DNA of 64,000 nt. Source: Hericium rajendrae. Taxonomy: Eukaryota; Basidiomycota; Agaricomycetes; Russulales; Hericiaceae. The notes below the pieces were generated by a model. It was not told the DNA's origin and made no database searches. It saw only the letters and a list, made by a program, of their open reading frames with translations. The translations under genes and the position numbers were made by a program. This document shows, one piece after another, positions 34,700-46,896 of this stretch (its first letter is position 1; every line of letters starts with the position of its first letter). The stretch lies in assembly GCA_033439255.1 (NCBI GenBank), contig CM065878.1, positions 1,116,001 to 1,180,000 on the forward strand, given 5' to 3'.

Positions 34700-36233
34700 A
34701 TGAAGCGATGGTCTGTGTCCGCAACCTCGCGCCTGGCCCGTCCGGCAGCGCTCCCGGCCCCGCGGACGCATCGTCAAAAATACAGCGTACTCGCGCAGAA
34801 ACCCGCACGCGCGTCACCGACGCCCCTCTCCACTGCAGCGCCCCGTGAAGAGTCCTCGCCCATCCCAGACCAGATAGACCCGACCCCTATGTCCTCCTCC
34901 AGCCGCAGCTCACCCACGTCCGCGACACGCTGCTGAACCTCCTCGGCTCCGCGCACCCCACCCTCACCGAAATCGCAAAATACTACTTCCTGCACCCCTC
35001 GAAGCAGCTGCGCCCGCTGCTCGTGCTGCTCTTCTCGCGCGCCACGAACGGCCTCGGGCGGGACTGGGAGCTGAAGAAGTGGGCCGCGGAGTGCGAGGGC
35101 GCGGGCGGGCGCACGGAGGAGCTCGACCAGCCGCTCACGCGCCCGGACGTCCTGAACGACTGGAACCCGCACATGCCGGACCACACCGCGTCGTTCGCGC
35201 GCGTGTTCTCGCTCGTGCCGCCCGCGCCGCCGCGCGAGCCGCCGCTCCCGCCGCCCGCACTGCAGCGCGCGCGCACGCCGGGCCTCGCGGCGCCGCTGCT
35301 GCTGCCGACGCAGACGCGCCTCGCGCAGATCGTGGAGATGATCCACGTCGCGTCGCTGCTGCACGACGACGTCATCGACGACGCGAACCTGCGCCGCGGC
35401 GTCGCGAGCGCGCCCGCCGCGTTCGGGAACAAGTTCACGATCCTCGGCGGCGACTTCCTGCTCGGGCGCGCGTCCGCGGCGCTCTCGCGCCTCGGCGAGA
35501 ACGAGGTCGTCGAGCTCATCGCGAGCGTGATCACGAACCTCGTCGAGGGCGAGATCCTGCAGCTGAACAAGGTCGGGCACGCGCAGAGCGAGGCGCTCGT
35601 GGAGGCGGGCGTGGGGCGGGACGCGTGGAACATATACCTGCGGAAGACGTATCTGAAGACGGCGAGTCTCATGGCGAAGGGTGCACGGGCGGCGGTCGTG
35701 CTGGGCGGCTCGAGAGAGGGCGAGATATGGAAGGAGGTGGCGTATGCGTATGGCCGCAATGTGGGCATTGCATTCCAGGTACGTTCTGCTCGCATCTACT
35801 TGTCTCATTTGGCATGTACTCAATATCGCCATCTTCATCGTGCAGCTTGTCGATGACATCTTGGATTATGAAGCCGGTGAAGCGACGCTCGGCAAGCCCG
35901 GAGGCGCCGACCTGCGCCTCGGGCTGGCGACAGGCCCAGCACTGTACGCATGGGAAGAGCACCCCGAGATGGGCCCGCTCATCGCCCGGAAATTCGACCA
36001 GGACGGCGACGTCGAACTGGTGCGTCTTCCCAAAATAACTTTATCAGTTCTGCCTGACTATTCATGAACAGGCGCGCGACCTCGTGCGCCGCTCGTCCGG
36101 CGTCGAGCGGACACGCGATCTCGCGCGGGCGCACGCGGACAAGGCGCGCGAGACACTGCAGCTGCTCCCAGACAGCGAGGCCAAAACTGCGCTGGAGGTT
36201 CTGACGGAGCGCGTTGTGAAGCGGACCTGGTGA
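34700..36233 (+). CDS. COQ1: Long-chain polyprenyl diphosphate synthase (ubiquinone side chain)
   Basis: Builds the polyprenyl tail of ubiquinone in mitochondria. The ATG at 34700 opens an Arg/Ser/Ala-rich, acid-poor N-terminus (MKRWSVSATSRLARPAALPA) typical of a mitochondrial presequence. Then come PQLTHVRDTLLNLLGSAHPT, KYYFLHPSKQLRPLLVLLFS, the first aspartate-rich motif in VASLLHDDVIDDANLRRG, GGDFLLGRASAALSRLGENE, EGEILQLN and the second aspartate-rich motif LVDDILDYEAGEATLGKPGG. Two introns are seen (after GIAFQ near 35779, after DVEL near 36019), and the end is VVKRTW with the stop at 36231-36233. Between the presequence (IDP) and the mature start (DPYVLLQPQ), near 34885, the frame changes by one base, consistent with a missing G. 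A Pro/Arg-rich insertion of about 60 residues between LLVLLFSRAT and the first aspartate motif is usual in basidiomycete COQ1 (recollection). Confidence 0.9.
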
Positions 36234-36648
36234 TTCGGACACCGAGCCCCAGACTCTTTAGAGCTATATTGTCTCCATTATACACGCCCGTAATCTTGCT
36301 CCCAGCTCCTTGCACTCGACACGCATTGGCACCGTTATGTTATTGCTATGACGATGTTATTGTTATGATGTGCACTCCCACCGCTTTCTTTTTTGCGCGA
36401 CACCGTTTATTCAGAGAGCGGTCCAGTCGAGTATTTAAATGTTTGGAGTTTATTCTGGAATGCTCGACAGACCAATACACCGTGCAAAATTAAATAACGC
36501 TGTCCTGCCCACTAGCCCACACGCGTCCCCGACACCACGACCTAAGCACACTGAGCTCAAACGCTGACAGCAGACGTATCAAGACCATTTTCGTTGCTCG
36601 CCCGCAGCCACTATGGATTCCACTGTGTCCAACCCCAAGTATGCAAAC
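36234..36648. other. Convergent 3' flanks of COQ1 and calnexin
   Basis: About 415 bp between convergent stops, T-rich in part. No gene seen. Confidence 0.6.
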
Positions 36649-38682
36649 CTACTTACGCTTCTTAACACCGTTCGACTCGTCCTTCTTCTCACCTCCGGCG
36701 GCAGCAACAGGGGCCTTTTCATCCTTCTTGTCATCGGCCGATGGGGCATCAGTCTTCTTCGTGGACTGCGTGGGCAAAACATCAGTGAATGTGGGCAAGA
36801 GAAGGGTTAGTGTATTTACCTTGGTGATGGGCTTCTGCTGGCTACCGACGAGGCCGAACAGGGCACCAAGCATACCGAAGAACGTGAGAGCAGCACCAAT
36901 GAGAGCAACGCCAGTCTCAGGGTGAGACTTGAACGCTGTAATGGGGTCGGCCTGGAAGGCAGCGATGAAGGTGAAGACCTTCTGGCGGATGAAGCCAATG
37001 GGGTCCTGAGTCAACGACTCGACGACGGTCTCCTCTTCATCTTCCTCATCCTTGACGGCGGCCGCGGCCTTCTCGAGGGGACGCTTGACGTCGAAGGTTT
37101 CGGCGGCGAGCGCCTTGGCGTCCTCAACGGAGTGGCCGACGTAGATGTTGTTGAAGAGGATGTCCTCAGTCATGGTCCAGAGCTCGATGCCGAGACCACC
37201 CTGCACGAGATAACATCAGGGTCGATATAGCATTTGAATGATGCAATGCGCTTACAATCTTGCTAAGGTTCTTCACGGGAGTCAAGTCCTCGAAGTAATC
37301 GGGGTTGGGGATCTTGCGGGGAGCCCATTCGCCCTTGTACTCGGGGTTGTCGATCATGGGTGCGTACCACTTGCCCTTGTATGCGGGGTTCGCCTTGAAG
37401 GGGCTATTCCCAAATCATGATCCGTGAGCAGACAGAAGACGTTAAACTGGGAAAAAATATATACCGCTTCCATTCACCGCAGCCGGGAGCCTCATCGCAT
37501 TTGGGGTTGCGAATGGTGGGCGCAATCCAGTCACCATCTTCCTCGTCATCCCATTCCTCAGGCTTCTCAGCGTCTGCGGATAAAGGCGTCAGCGATGAGC
37601 ACATTGACTATATGCGCGTTGTACATACCAGGGTCAGGGATGGTCTCGGGCTCGTCATCCAACCAGCCCTCAGGCTTCTCAGCATCCTCGTCGGGGATCT
37701 CGTAAGGAGCGTCCTCATCCCAATCAGCGGGCTTGGTGGCGTCGGGGTCAGGAATCCTCTTGGTGTCAACCCAGTCCTCAGGCTTCTTATCCTCAGGATC
37801 GTCGATCTCCTTGGGAGGGTTGATCGGGGGAGTGAAGTCCTCGAGGACGTTACCAGTGTTGTGGCTCTCGCCGTTGAACAAGACGTCATACGTGTTGTTA
37901 GGGCTAGAAGGAGACCATGAGACACCGTGGAAAACAAGTCGAATATTTGGCGCTTACTGGAGGACGAGAGTGTACAGATTGGTGGTCTTCTCGATTGACG
38001 GCTTGGGAGGGAGCGACAGGTGCTTCTCCTCGTACTCGCCAGTCTTTGGGTTCTTGTGACGGAAGATGAAGTGGACCTAAAATATGAAATGCCCACATGT
38101 CAGAAAGGCGCTGAAACGTGTCAGTGACAGCACACACCTTCGTTCCGGGGCAGGTAAGGTCAGGCCCAAACATAATCACCCAAGGAGTCTTGTCAGAAAA
38201 CTCCTTGCCGCTGGTCTGGTAGCCGTCTTCGAGGAGCTTCAGGTAGCCACCACCGCAGTTACCGCCCTTCTGGTACTTGACCTCGTACTGCACGACCAGG
38301 GGCTTATCGTCGAACGCGACAGCCTCAGCGAAAGGAACGGAGATGGCGTGGTGGGCAGCCTTATCCTTCGCAACAAGGCCACGTTCGCCCTCGATGACGG
38401 GTACGAGGGGCTCCTCAACAGCCCATTTGCCGACGTAACTGAAGGTCTCACCACCGACGGGCGTCTTCTTCGTCGCCTCGGATGGTGTCCAACGCTCCTC
38501 CCAACCTTCGGTGAACTGCTCGATGAAGGGGGCCTTGATTTCCGTGGGCTGAAAGGTGCTACGTCAGAGCTGTGCGGAGGCGGAACGAGCGTAAAACCGA
38601 CCTTGAACTGGGGCTTGTCAGCTGCCGACGCGCTGGTCGCGACGACGGCAGCGAGTAGGAGGTGTACCGCTACACTTCGCAT
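36649..38682 (-). CDS. Calnexin, ER lectin chaperone
   Basis: Binds monoglucosylated glycoproteins in the ER membrane. ATG 38680-38682 starts a signal peptide ([20 protein letters not shown]). The lectin domain includes [55 protein letters not shown] and [17 protein letters not shown]. The P-domain arm has repeated type-1 motifs ([36 protein letters not shown], then [16 protein letters not shown]) and type-2 motifs ([38 protein letters not shown]). A single transmembrane helix follows ([20 protein letters not shown]), with a short charged cytosolic tail ending GVKKRK at 36649. Introns near 38080, 37890, 37580, 37420, 37210 and 36800 are supported; the last is in frame and would read through if unspliced. 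Confidence 0.95.
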
Positions 38683-38932
38683 GGTGGTACGAAGGACCAA
38701 GACGGGATGAGAAACAGAAGAGAGATGAAGTGGAAAGGAGAGGGAATGTGTGTCAAGTCGACGGTCAGGCGCGTCGTTCTAAATGATAGTCGGCTAGCAT
38801 CTGCCACGTATACACTTTCTGGCAATTACTATTCTTCCCACGCACTGGCGCCTCACTCTCACAGCTTTGCGGTCTGTCCGAGCCTCTGCATTCAATATGT
38901 ACATACATACAGCATCTATCAGTACTACTAGT
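38683..38932. other. Calnexin 5' flank / SNU114 3' flank
   Basis: 250 bp holding the calnexin promoter and the SNU114 3' UTR; no ORF supported. Confidence 0.5.
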
Positions 38933-41900
38933 CTACCCAAGCAAATCTGCGTGCCCCGACGCCGACAGCGCCAACTGCAGCAGGGAGTGAGTATTGACAG
39001 GATGTTAATTCAGCCAAAACGCCACGTACCACGAACTCATCATCCAAGTACTTCGAGACGGCAATCTGGTCACCGAGACCTTTTCTCCGACGAGTCTTGA
39101 GCACAAGGTCGCGTGCGAGCGCCTGGCCAGACGCAGGCTCCAGTGGTCGCAGCTTGATGCTCGTATCGGTGGGGTCCCCTGTTCCAGAAGCGTAAGTTGG
39201 GGAACCGATGAGAAACAGTCACACGACTGACCGGGAACTATTGACCAATGGTCAAACATTTGAAGACAGAACGCCTGGCCCTGGGTTGCTGTTCGGAGGT
39301 CGGTCTCGAAGCCGTTCGCGTCGATGACGGGGATAAGCGCCTTTACAGTGTACAGCGGCGATCCGGCTTTCGGAATGTCCTGTGTGACGTGTCCACGCCT
39401 CCGTGCGAGAACGGTGTAGACAGCTGAAATGCAGTCTGCTGGTGTTTGCACTTCGACGTAGTAGATCGGCTCCATAAGCCTTGGTGTAGCCTAACCTCGG
39501 ATCATTAGCGACGCTTCGGAGCAATATTTTAGACGTTTACCATGAGGAAAGACGAATAGCAGACACGTCTTGCAGTCGGCACGATCTGTCCTCCTCCCCG
39601 GAAGATTGGCTCAGGCGCGAGCGTTGCGTCTAGTATTCGGAACTTGACATTTCGCATCGCTGGCATAGCCTCTGTTAATTCAACTTCCACCGACCAACAT
39701 GTAAATGCTCACGTTCATCGCACAGTGGGCCTTCTCGCGTGCCCCACTGGAAGCCCTGCTTAATATGTTCCTTGACCGAATTCAAGAGTTTTTTGTCCAC
39801 CTGCAAACCACAAAATCAGATCGTACTGAATGGGGTATTCGGCGAGCACTGACCTGCGACGGTAATGTATCATCAAGGAGGATATTTGGCCCAGCATCGT
39901 CGGGCCCGAATACCCATATTGAACGCGAAGCAAGCAAGTCCCATTGGTATTTCTCCTCGAAGAATTTGCCTCGTTCTTTCGGTGACATTCGCCAGTTGAC
40001 CCGGCCGCTCTCAATGTCCTCGGCAATGCCACGTTCCAGCGGCTCCGCGATCATCGTCAACCGGTTCCTAGATTAAGATGAGCACATATACAAAAATAGC
40101 ACCGTCGTCATGACTGACTTTTTGTTCGGCGTGTCGGCGTAGCACTTCAATGCACTCGTCTCCAAAACAGTCTCGCAGAATTTGGTGACCGGGTCCGATA
40201 CCTTGATCTCAATCTCGGAGAACAACTTCCGCAGATCGTGCATCACACAGTCGAGATACAGCTCGCCTGTTCCAATCACGACATGTTCTCCGCTTTCCTC
40301 GACCTTCGTGAACACGAGCGGGTAAGATTTGTTGATGCTTCGAAGTCCTGAAAGCATTTTCGGGAGTTCTGAAGGCGCAATGGGCTCGATGGCGATCTTG
40401 AGCACTGATTGCGTTATATGTTTGATCGGGCGGAAGATGTATAGGTCGTCTTCAGTGGTGACACTGGCCAAGGTAGCACTTTTTGTTATTGATGCATCCA
40501 CTCCGCCAATAAGGACCAAGTTGCCAGCAGGCACCTCGTCTGCTGGAATGAAATACCTGAACAAAACACATCAATCACTTAGGTTTTGTCGACCCAAATC
40601 AAGTCAAATCAAGAACCCACCGTGCTTCACTGACCCAAAGATCTTCCACGTCAGTCTTCACCATATCTTCCTCGTCCTCTGGTGAGTAACCTTCGCCAAG
40701 TACCTTGATGGTCATGCCTTTCTTAAGGGTACCACTCATGACACGACCATATGCTCTGAAGGACTGAGCATCTGTCGTGCTGTACAGTTTTGTCACTTGG
40801 ACCATGACTGGTGCTAATGGATCGGCTGCCTTCATGGAATCGACAAGATTGGACGTCATTGGGCCTGTGTACGTCTGCTCGACCTAGGGACCATCTCTAT
40901 GTTATGATTAAGTTTTGCCCTAGAATGGAGAAACATACCTTGCTCGCGGAGGCTTCGAGCGGGTTTGGTATGTGCTCTGTGATCATATCCACTAATCCTG
41001 TCGCAGACCCGAAGAACTGGTCAAGTACAGCCCTCAGAAGAGGCCTCACATCCATCTTGTACATGACGGGCTTGAGTTGGATACCTAGACTATGAAGAGT
41101 CTCCTTCAAGGGTTCTGTCTCTTCGCTCAAGACTTGGCTGTAGATCTTGTACACAATGGCTGCAAGACGAATTCCACAAAGCTCCTCTTCGCCTCTGGAT
41201 CGGCCGCTTTGCGCGTGAACTTGCGCGTCTCGGAGTTGAAATAAATGTCGCCCCACAGACGGTCGGCAAAGGAATCGACATCCAGTGGCCCTGACAGGAT
41301 CTGAGCCAGTCGTACAATCAATGAGTGCTAACGACCTTACCATATGTCTCAGCGTACATCTGCGCGAACGACCTGAGGGTGAAACACCAGGCCATATCGG
41401 TGCTCGCAAATGCTACATTGCCGTTCTCTGGGCTCATACGGTGTTCGGGATTAGGGTCAATCCCACTATTCATGGTCCGTTAGACATTAGGTTTTGCTTG
41501 CTATTAGACACGGACCTGATGAAGGTGTTGACTTCCTCGATGGTATGCTTGATTTTGTAGTAAGCATCAGGAGGTGGAATCCGCAGCTCAAGAATGAGCC
41601 GGTCAATTTTGTTGACAACAAGAGTCATTTTGATACCTTCTTGCATGGCATGTCGGATAATTGTCTCAGTTCCGACCATCATCTGGTGCGAAGTTTATTG
41701 CTATTCCAGAAGGAGATATCACGCGACTCACCCCTTCTACCACATCAACGACCAGCACGATACCGTCGACCAGACGCATGGCGGATGCGACTTCGTCGAG
41801 GAAATTGACGTGCCCAGGCGTGTCAATAAGATGAATAAGGTGCGACTTGCCGATCGTGTTCTGTAGAACAAGGGACATGGGAGAGGACTTGATCGAGATC

Positions 41901-42609
41901 TCGCGCTCGCGAGACAAGATATGAGTATCTGTGTAACGAAGCTATGTCCCAAGCAAGATGAGGAGTCGTGACGAGACAGAAAAGTTCGGGTACCGACCGG
42001 TTTATCCGCGTCCCACACAAGCTTATGTGTCTCTAACACCAGCATGTCCATCAGCGCCGTTTTTCCGTGGTGTAGATGTCCGACCACCGCGACGTTGCGA
42101 ATCATGTCAGGGAAGGACATCATGTTCAACAGGAAGCTGTTCCTCCGTCAGCCCTAGAAACTCGAGCACTTAGGGAATATACCCACCCCTTGTCAAAGCG
42201 CGTCTCCGGCATGTCCTTCTCTTCGATATTCCATCTCCGCATTTTAATGGGCGCGACAATAGGTTCGGTCAGAGGTTGGGTATCCTCCTCCTGGACTAGT
42301 GTTTCAACGCCGGGCCCATAGACTTCCTCCGCTGATGGATAGTACTGTTTATCTTCGTGCAGGACGACAGCAGCATGCATAGGTTCTGAAAGGGGGTATC
42401 ATTGAGCAAACGACAGTTTACCATAACACTCCACACGCACCCTCAACCTCCATCAGTGCGCCCTCCGTCTCAACCTCCATTGCTTCCTCTTCAAACCCCT
42501 CCAATGGCTGCGGCTGTGGAGGTGCCGGCTGGAATTCTTCTTCCTCTTCCTCCTCAAGCTCCGGACCAATGTAGTTTCCGAACTCGTCGTAATCCTCGAA
42601 GGACGCCAT
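38933..42609 (-). CDS. SNU114: U5 snRNP GTPase Snu114 (EFTUD2)
   Basis: EF-2-like spliceosomal GTPase that controls Brr2 and spliceosome activation. ATG 42607-42609 opens [20 protein letters not shown], the acidic N-terminal domain specific to Snu114. GTP-binding motifs: G1 [17 protein letters not shown]3 [15 protein letters not shown]4 [10 protein letters not shown]. Later domains: [120 protein letters not shown] and [15 protein letters not shown]. The last intron (GTACGT...CTGCAG) yields a short tail, [14 protein letters not shown], with the stop at 38933. About ten or more short introns. No frame errors were noticed in this long gene. Divergent from prefoldin 1 across 265 bp. Confidence 0.95.
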
Positions 42610-42874
42610 TTTGAAAGAATTGGCTCAGTAAGATGAGATCGTGGTCGGCAATAGACTTTGTTGCAAGGCTAAGCTCGCGTTAGAAGATTGCAGAGAAGAG
42701 ATGGGTCAGACGGAATGAAAACAGGCCAGATGAGTATAAGCCGTGGCCGCGTTCGAGGAGGAAGAGGTCAATGAGCGAACCATAGCGCGTACGGGTTCCC
42801 ACGCGCCTGATTAGGCGCTCGACGCCAACGATAGCCACCGCGATATTTCGAATAAACTTGCCTGATACCTCGAC
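42610..42874. promoter_or_regulatory. Shared divergent promoter, SNU114 / prefoldin 1
   Basis: 265 bp separates the two start codons. Both promoters must lie here. No clear TATA element. Confidence 0.55.
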
Positions 42875-43443
42875 ATGGCTACATTATCAGACGATACGCT
42901 CAGGAAGGTGCGCGGTACGTCTATGCTGATGAATGTGCGTCATTGAGAAATGGTCAGATTCTGGTCCAAATCCAAACGACCGCAGTGCAATCGCAACGCG
43001 CACTGGCCGTTACGCGACAGCAAATAGCGAGCAAAGAGCGAGAGAGACGGATCCTCCAGTTGACCATTGATGAAATCAGCCACATGGAACCGGATGTTAA
43101 CATGTACAAAGGTGTCGGAAAGATGTGAGTACGCGCCATGTATCAATGAAGGATTGTCCTGATTATGCGCTCCAGGTTTATGATGGTACCGCGACCGAAT
43201 ATGGAGAAGGACTTGAAGTCGCAGGAGAAGAGCTTGACGGATGAGTTAAACGCGTTCAACAAGAAGGTACGTCTTGTAATATTCGCTTCATGGGGAGTCT
43301 GAACCGCGTCCCCTAGGCGAAGTATCTAGAGAAACAGTTCAACGATGCTCAAAATCAATTGAGAGACATAGTAAGCCTCTTGTCTTGTCGTCCGTTCATG
43401 TCTTCATAAAGCCTTCCAGTTCAACAGTGCACCCAGGCAATAA
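42875..43443 (+). CDS. PFD1: Prefoldin subunit 1 (beta-type)
   Basis: Subunit of the hexameric prefoldin chaperone that delivers actin and tubulin to CCT. Five exons fit exactly: 42875-42907, 42958-43124, 43176-43266, 43317-43370 and 43420-43443, giving 122 aa, the usual size. The protein is a coiled coil with a central hairpin: ILVQIQTTAVQSQRALAVTR, ERERRILQLTIDEISHM, then VNMYKGVGKMFMMVPRPNME (the conserved beta-hairpin; human PFDN1 has TNMYEGVGRMFI) and KAKYLEKQFNDAQNQLRDIF. The end is NSAPRQ. Introns are 49-51 nt, at the short end for this window. The first exon is only 33 nt. A solid call. Confidence 0.93.
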
Positions 43444-43744
43444 GGCACAGACCAATAATACACTGTATATTATCCACATTATACTCCAGTGGTTTCTCTG
43501 TAGCAATTAGTTTTCGCAAGACATCAACTCAGCCTCTCGTTCTCATGATCCGGTCAGGCTGCGATGTTTCAAGCTTCCGCCGTCAGACTTATGGCTGAGA
43601 CTACGTGCGATGGAGACCTCTTATTCAGAATCATCGATCGTGGATCACACTACCGCCCAAATTGGGATCTTGCGCCGCACCATTGCACAGTACCGCACAC
43701 ATGACTTACCTTGGTACCATGACATAGGGAGCGCTTTCACAGGG

Positions 43745-43752
43745 TATATATA
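43745..43752 (+). promoter_or_regulatory. TATA-like box upstream of the TPR gene
   Basis: tatatata at 43745-43752, ending 42 bp before the ATG at 43795. It is the clearest TATA-like element seen in this window; if used, the 5' UTR would be very short. Confidence 0.35.
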
Positions 43753-43794
43753 GTCGTGTTCTCGTGTTCTCGTGTCCAAACCTTGATCATCGCA

Positions 43795-46226
43795 ATGCCC
43801 TCAGACGCGAAGGATACTAGTACTGCTGAACAGCTGAAGGCTGAAGGCAACGAGCACTATCTAAAGGGTGACTATGAATCCGCGCATCGTCTTTATTCAC
43901 GCGCGATAGAGGAGGATCCGACGAGTGCAATTATCTACGCCAACCGAGCGCAGAGTAGTCTCGCAATGCAGAAGTAAGTTCCTCCAGTCGACGATATTAG
44001 GGATAATCTGATAGTTTTGGGACCCTTGATAGGTTCGATGATGCAGAGGCGGATGCAGTGAAGGTACTTAAAACTCGCTGATCTTGTTTGCGCACGTCTC
44101 ATCCCGAAATCTATGCAGGCAGTGAAGTTCGATCCCAAATTTTGCAAAGCATGGGCCCGGTTAGCGACAGCCCGGCAGGTCGGCTTTGGCTTGACACCTC
44201 GTTGAATGTGCATTAAACACTTGTCTTGTTGCGCAGGGCCTCAAGAAATACGACGAGAGCAAATTAGCGTGGCAGCACGCAATCTCTTGTCTTCCTGATG
44301 ATACAGAGTCACCATTGTCCCCTTCGGATAAGAAGCTGAAGCAGCAATGCGAAGCTGGATTAGAAGCCCTGGAGGCAGTAGCCGGCACGAAATGGTCCGG
44401 TATTGATCCAGAGGCTGTCAATTCCAAGCGTCTTCCCTGGGACAGGGCCTTGGCGATGAAGCAAGAACTCATGAATGAGGGGCGGACGTCGTTGGGCAGT
44501 AGTGTGAGTGGGTAGAATGCATGTTCGTTGAAGTCTCTAAAACACTTTCCAGGCATGGGTCATTATCTCTGCCTATAAAGTTAGTCGATCCTCTGATCAA
44601 GTGAAATCATGCCGAATGATATGTATTGTCAGGATTACGCAGAAGGCATAGAGACTGTAAATATGGTCAAGCGAATCTCCAAGGGAGAAGCCGGTGTCGA
44701 AGGTGAGGGCAATGATCCGGAGGAGATGGGATGGCAAGGAAAGCCAAACGTAAGTTCACATCTGCAAGACCGATGACGAGGACCTGATCACACGGACTGC
44801 CGGTACAGGCGCTCATGAATCTGTCAAATGGCATTCTGCGAGACGTAAGAGTGTTCCATGTTCCCGGCAAACAGTGGATGGAGAAGTTTAATGAACAAGG
44901 TGGATCAGATGTGGTTGGTTTTGGTTTTCACATTTACTCACAGATTCTCTACCTAGTTCGGTTCGAGAGCACCATGTGGCAGGCATGGACACTGGCCGAT
45001 GCTGAGGCTGTGCAAGAGGAAGCTCAAGACCGATTGAAGGCGGAAGGTTGGGATCGCGTCAGACCTGCATTATCCACGACGATTAGGTCCGTTCTCTCGT
45101 CTCCATCGTCCTATTCGGCCCGAAACTCAGGAATCATATACCCCCATAGGGCGTGGATCCTCGCTGGATATCTGGCGAGTGGGAATAGCCGTAATGCAGA
45201 AACGGCTCTCGACTATTATGGTCGTGTACTGAGTGTCTTGGAATGGGGGCGTCGTGTGTGGAAAGATGTGCCCCCAAAGGAGCGCGGGACCATCTTCGAC
45301 GATACGTTCTTGCGAGGGGTGAAGCGACTCTTCTTGCAAGGGCTGATAGAGGTGCGCCTTGCGGTATCTGACTCATTGGGCTCATTACTTACCTACATGG
45401 TTCTCGGCAGGCATATCACGAGGATCCTGGTCCCAACTCGGAATACAATCTCGATGACCTGGCCGCAATGGCCAGAGACCTGATGAACGACACAGCGACG
45501 GACTACGCTCACCTCGCAGCACATCCGAATACAGACTATGACCCCGGTTTCATCACATCGTTCTTTATCAATCCTTTAGGCGAGAGCATGTCGTCAGTGC
45601 TTTCTTTGCTTCTTCCAGCGGCCCAGGCTCACTCTTCTTTGCTGCAGGATCCTTGGTTTTGTGCATATGCGGAAGGCCTTGCATCTTCGAGCGCAAGGAA
45701 ATAATGAGGCTGCAGATGTGGAGTTCGCAGTCTCTGCAGCCTGGTATGCCAAAGCTGGCAATGTTCTCCCTGATGACGACGAGAAGCACGTCTGTGAGCG
45801 CCTTCCACTTATTCCTCGTACTGGCAAATAAACATGAAACATCAGACTTCCTTGCAATTAGCCTGGAAGCGCAATTGGGTCGCGGGCAAGAACTCAGAGC
45901 TTTATTACCTCTTTGCGAGGCCATCAGACGAGATATTCCGAAGATGGAAAGAATATGGAAGTTCTCACAGATGGGGGAAGGGAGAGATGCCATGCTGAAA
46001 CAAGTCTTAACATTCGAAGACGAATACAAGGCGAAGCTTGCCAGCGGGGAAACTACCTTGGACACCGTCATCCGCATGGATGTGCGTTGCTACACATTGA
46101 CATACAATCCCAGAGACTCATTATTCGATGTGTTTTCTGCAGATTCCGGACGAGATTGTGCCTGGCAAACATGACCAGGCGGACCCGCCACCACGGCCAA
46201 GGGAAGACGATGCTGAGGAAGTGTAA
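43795..46226 (+). CDS. TPR-domain protein, probable co-chaperone-like
   Basis: ATG 43795. An N-terminal TPR domain of the Sti1/SGT kind: AEQLKAEGNEHYLKGDYESA, YSRAIEEDPTSAIIYANRAQ, FDDAEADAVKAVKFDPKFCK and WARLATARQGLKKYDESKLA. Such TPR sets often clamp Hsp70 or Hsp90 tails. A long C-terminal region follows with no domain I recognise: VNMVKRISKGEAGVEGEGND, WILAGYLASGNSRNAETALD, WKDVPPKERGTIFDD, DLAAMARDLMNDTATDYAHL, HMRKALHLRAQGNNEAADVE and LPLCEAIRRDIPKMERIWKF. It ends DQADPPPRPREDDAEEV, an acidic tail, at 46226. The end of the C-terminal half repeats helical segments with TPR-like spacing, so further degenerate TPRs are likely. At least nine short introns. The function is not identified. 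Confidence 0.8.
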
Positions 46227-46720
46227 GGCGAACAAGGTTGTGAAACGATGTCGGCTATCGGAATAAATTGGTAAAGTTGTATAACAATGGTACATTCACG
46301 TGAACTATTATCTTTCATGCCCTTGGATGTCAGAAGAGTTGCTTATCGCACTTCAAGAATCAAGACCTCATCAAACATCATTATAGCGAAGTCTTAACCG
46401 ACAACTGGAGCATCAACACCTCGGTACAGAGCAAGAACGCTCTTCTGTGTTCCGGAGCTGAGTTTGTCAGGATATGTAAAGGCATCGCGCCGTTCTGTCT
46501 ACGGTATGTCATACGAGCGTCACAATTTTCTGCCTCGTGATTTGCTCACAATGGGTCAGAAACCATCACTGCAGCGTAATGGATTATGGTTGCCGTTGTT
46601 ATCCCATCGTTCTCCGGGACTTTATGTGAATACCCATAAGACGACCATACGTCGACCATCTTGACGTCTAGATGGCACTGGAAACATCTCCCGGCGTCTG
46701 ATTCACTTCGACGAGAAGCT
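46227..46720. other. Intergenic, no supported gene
   Basis: 3' flank of the TPR gene and distal upstream of the first quinone oxidoreductase. No ORF with family likeness. Confidence 0.5.
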
Positions 46721-46780
46721 GCGCAGCTTGGTAGGGTGCTCCGCAGCTTGGTAGGATGTTGCACAGCTTGGTAGGGTGCT
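46721..46780. repeat. Three tandem copies of a 20-bp unit
   Basis: Units lie at 46721-46740 (gcgcagcttggtagggtgct), 46741-46760 and 46761-46780. The third differs from the first at one position and the second at four. They lie 117 bp upstream of the first quinone oxidoreductase ATG, in its promoter region. No equivalent array is seen upstream of the second or third gene copy. Confidence 0.85.
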
Positions 46781-46896
46781 GCAATGGGAAAATCCATTGC
46801 GAACTGACCCATTGGAACAATGTTCATATTTATACAGACCGCGATCGTAAGAAGAGAAGAACATCTCACCACGCTTAGCCATTAACAGGAACGGAA

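Noticed and set aside
35079-36038. 319-aa Arg/Ala-rich ORF overlapping COQ1
   Set aside because: Alternate-frame shadow of the GC-rich COQ1 exon.
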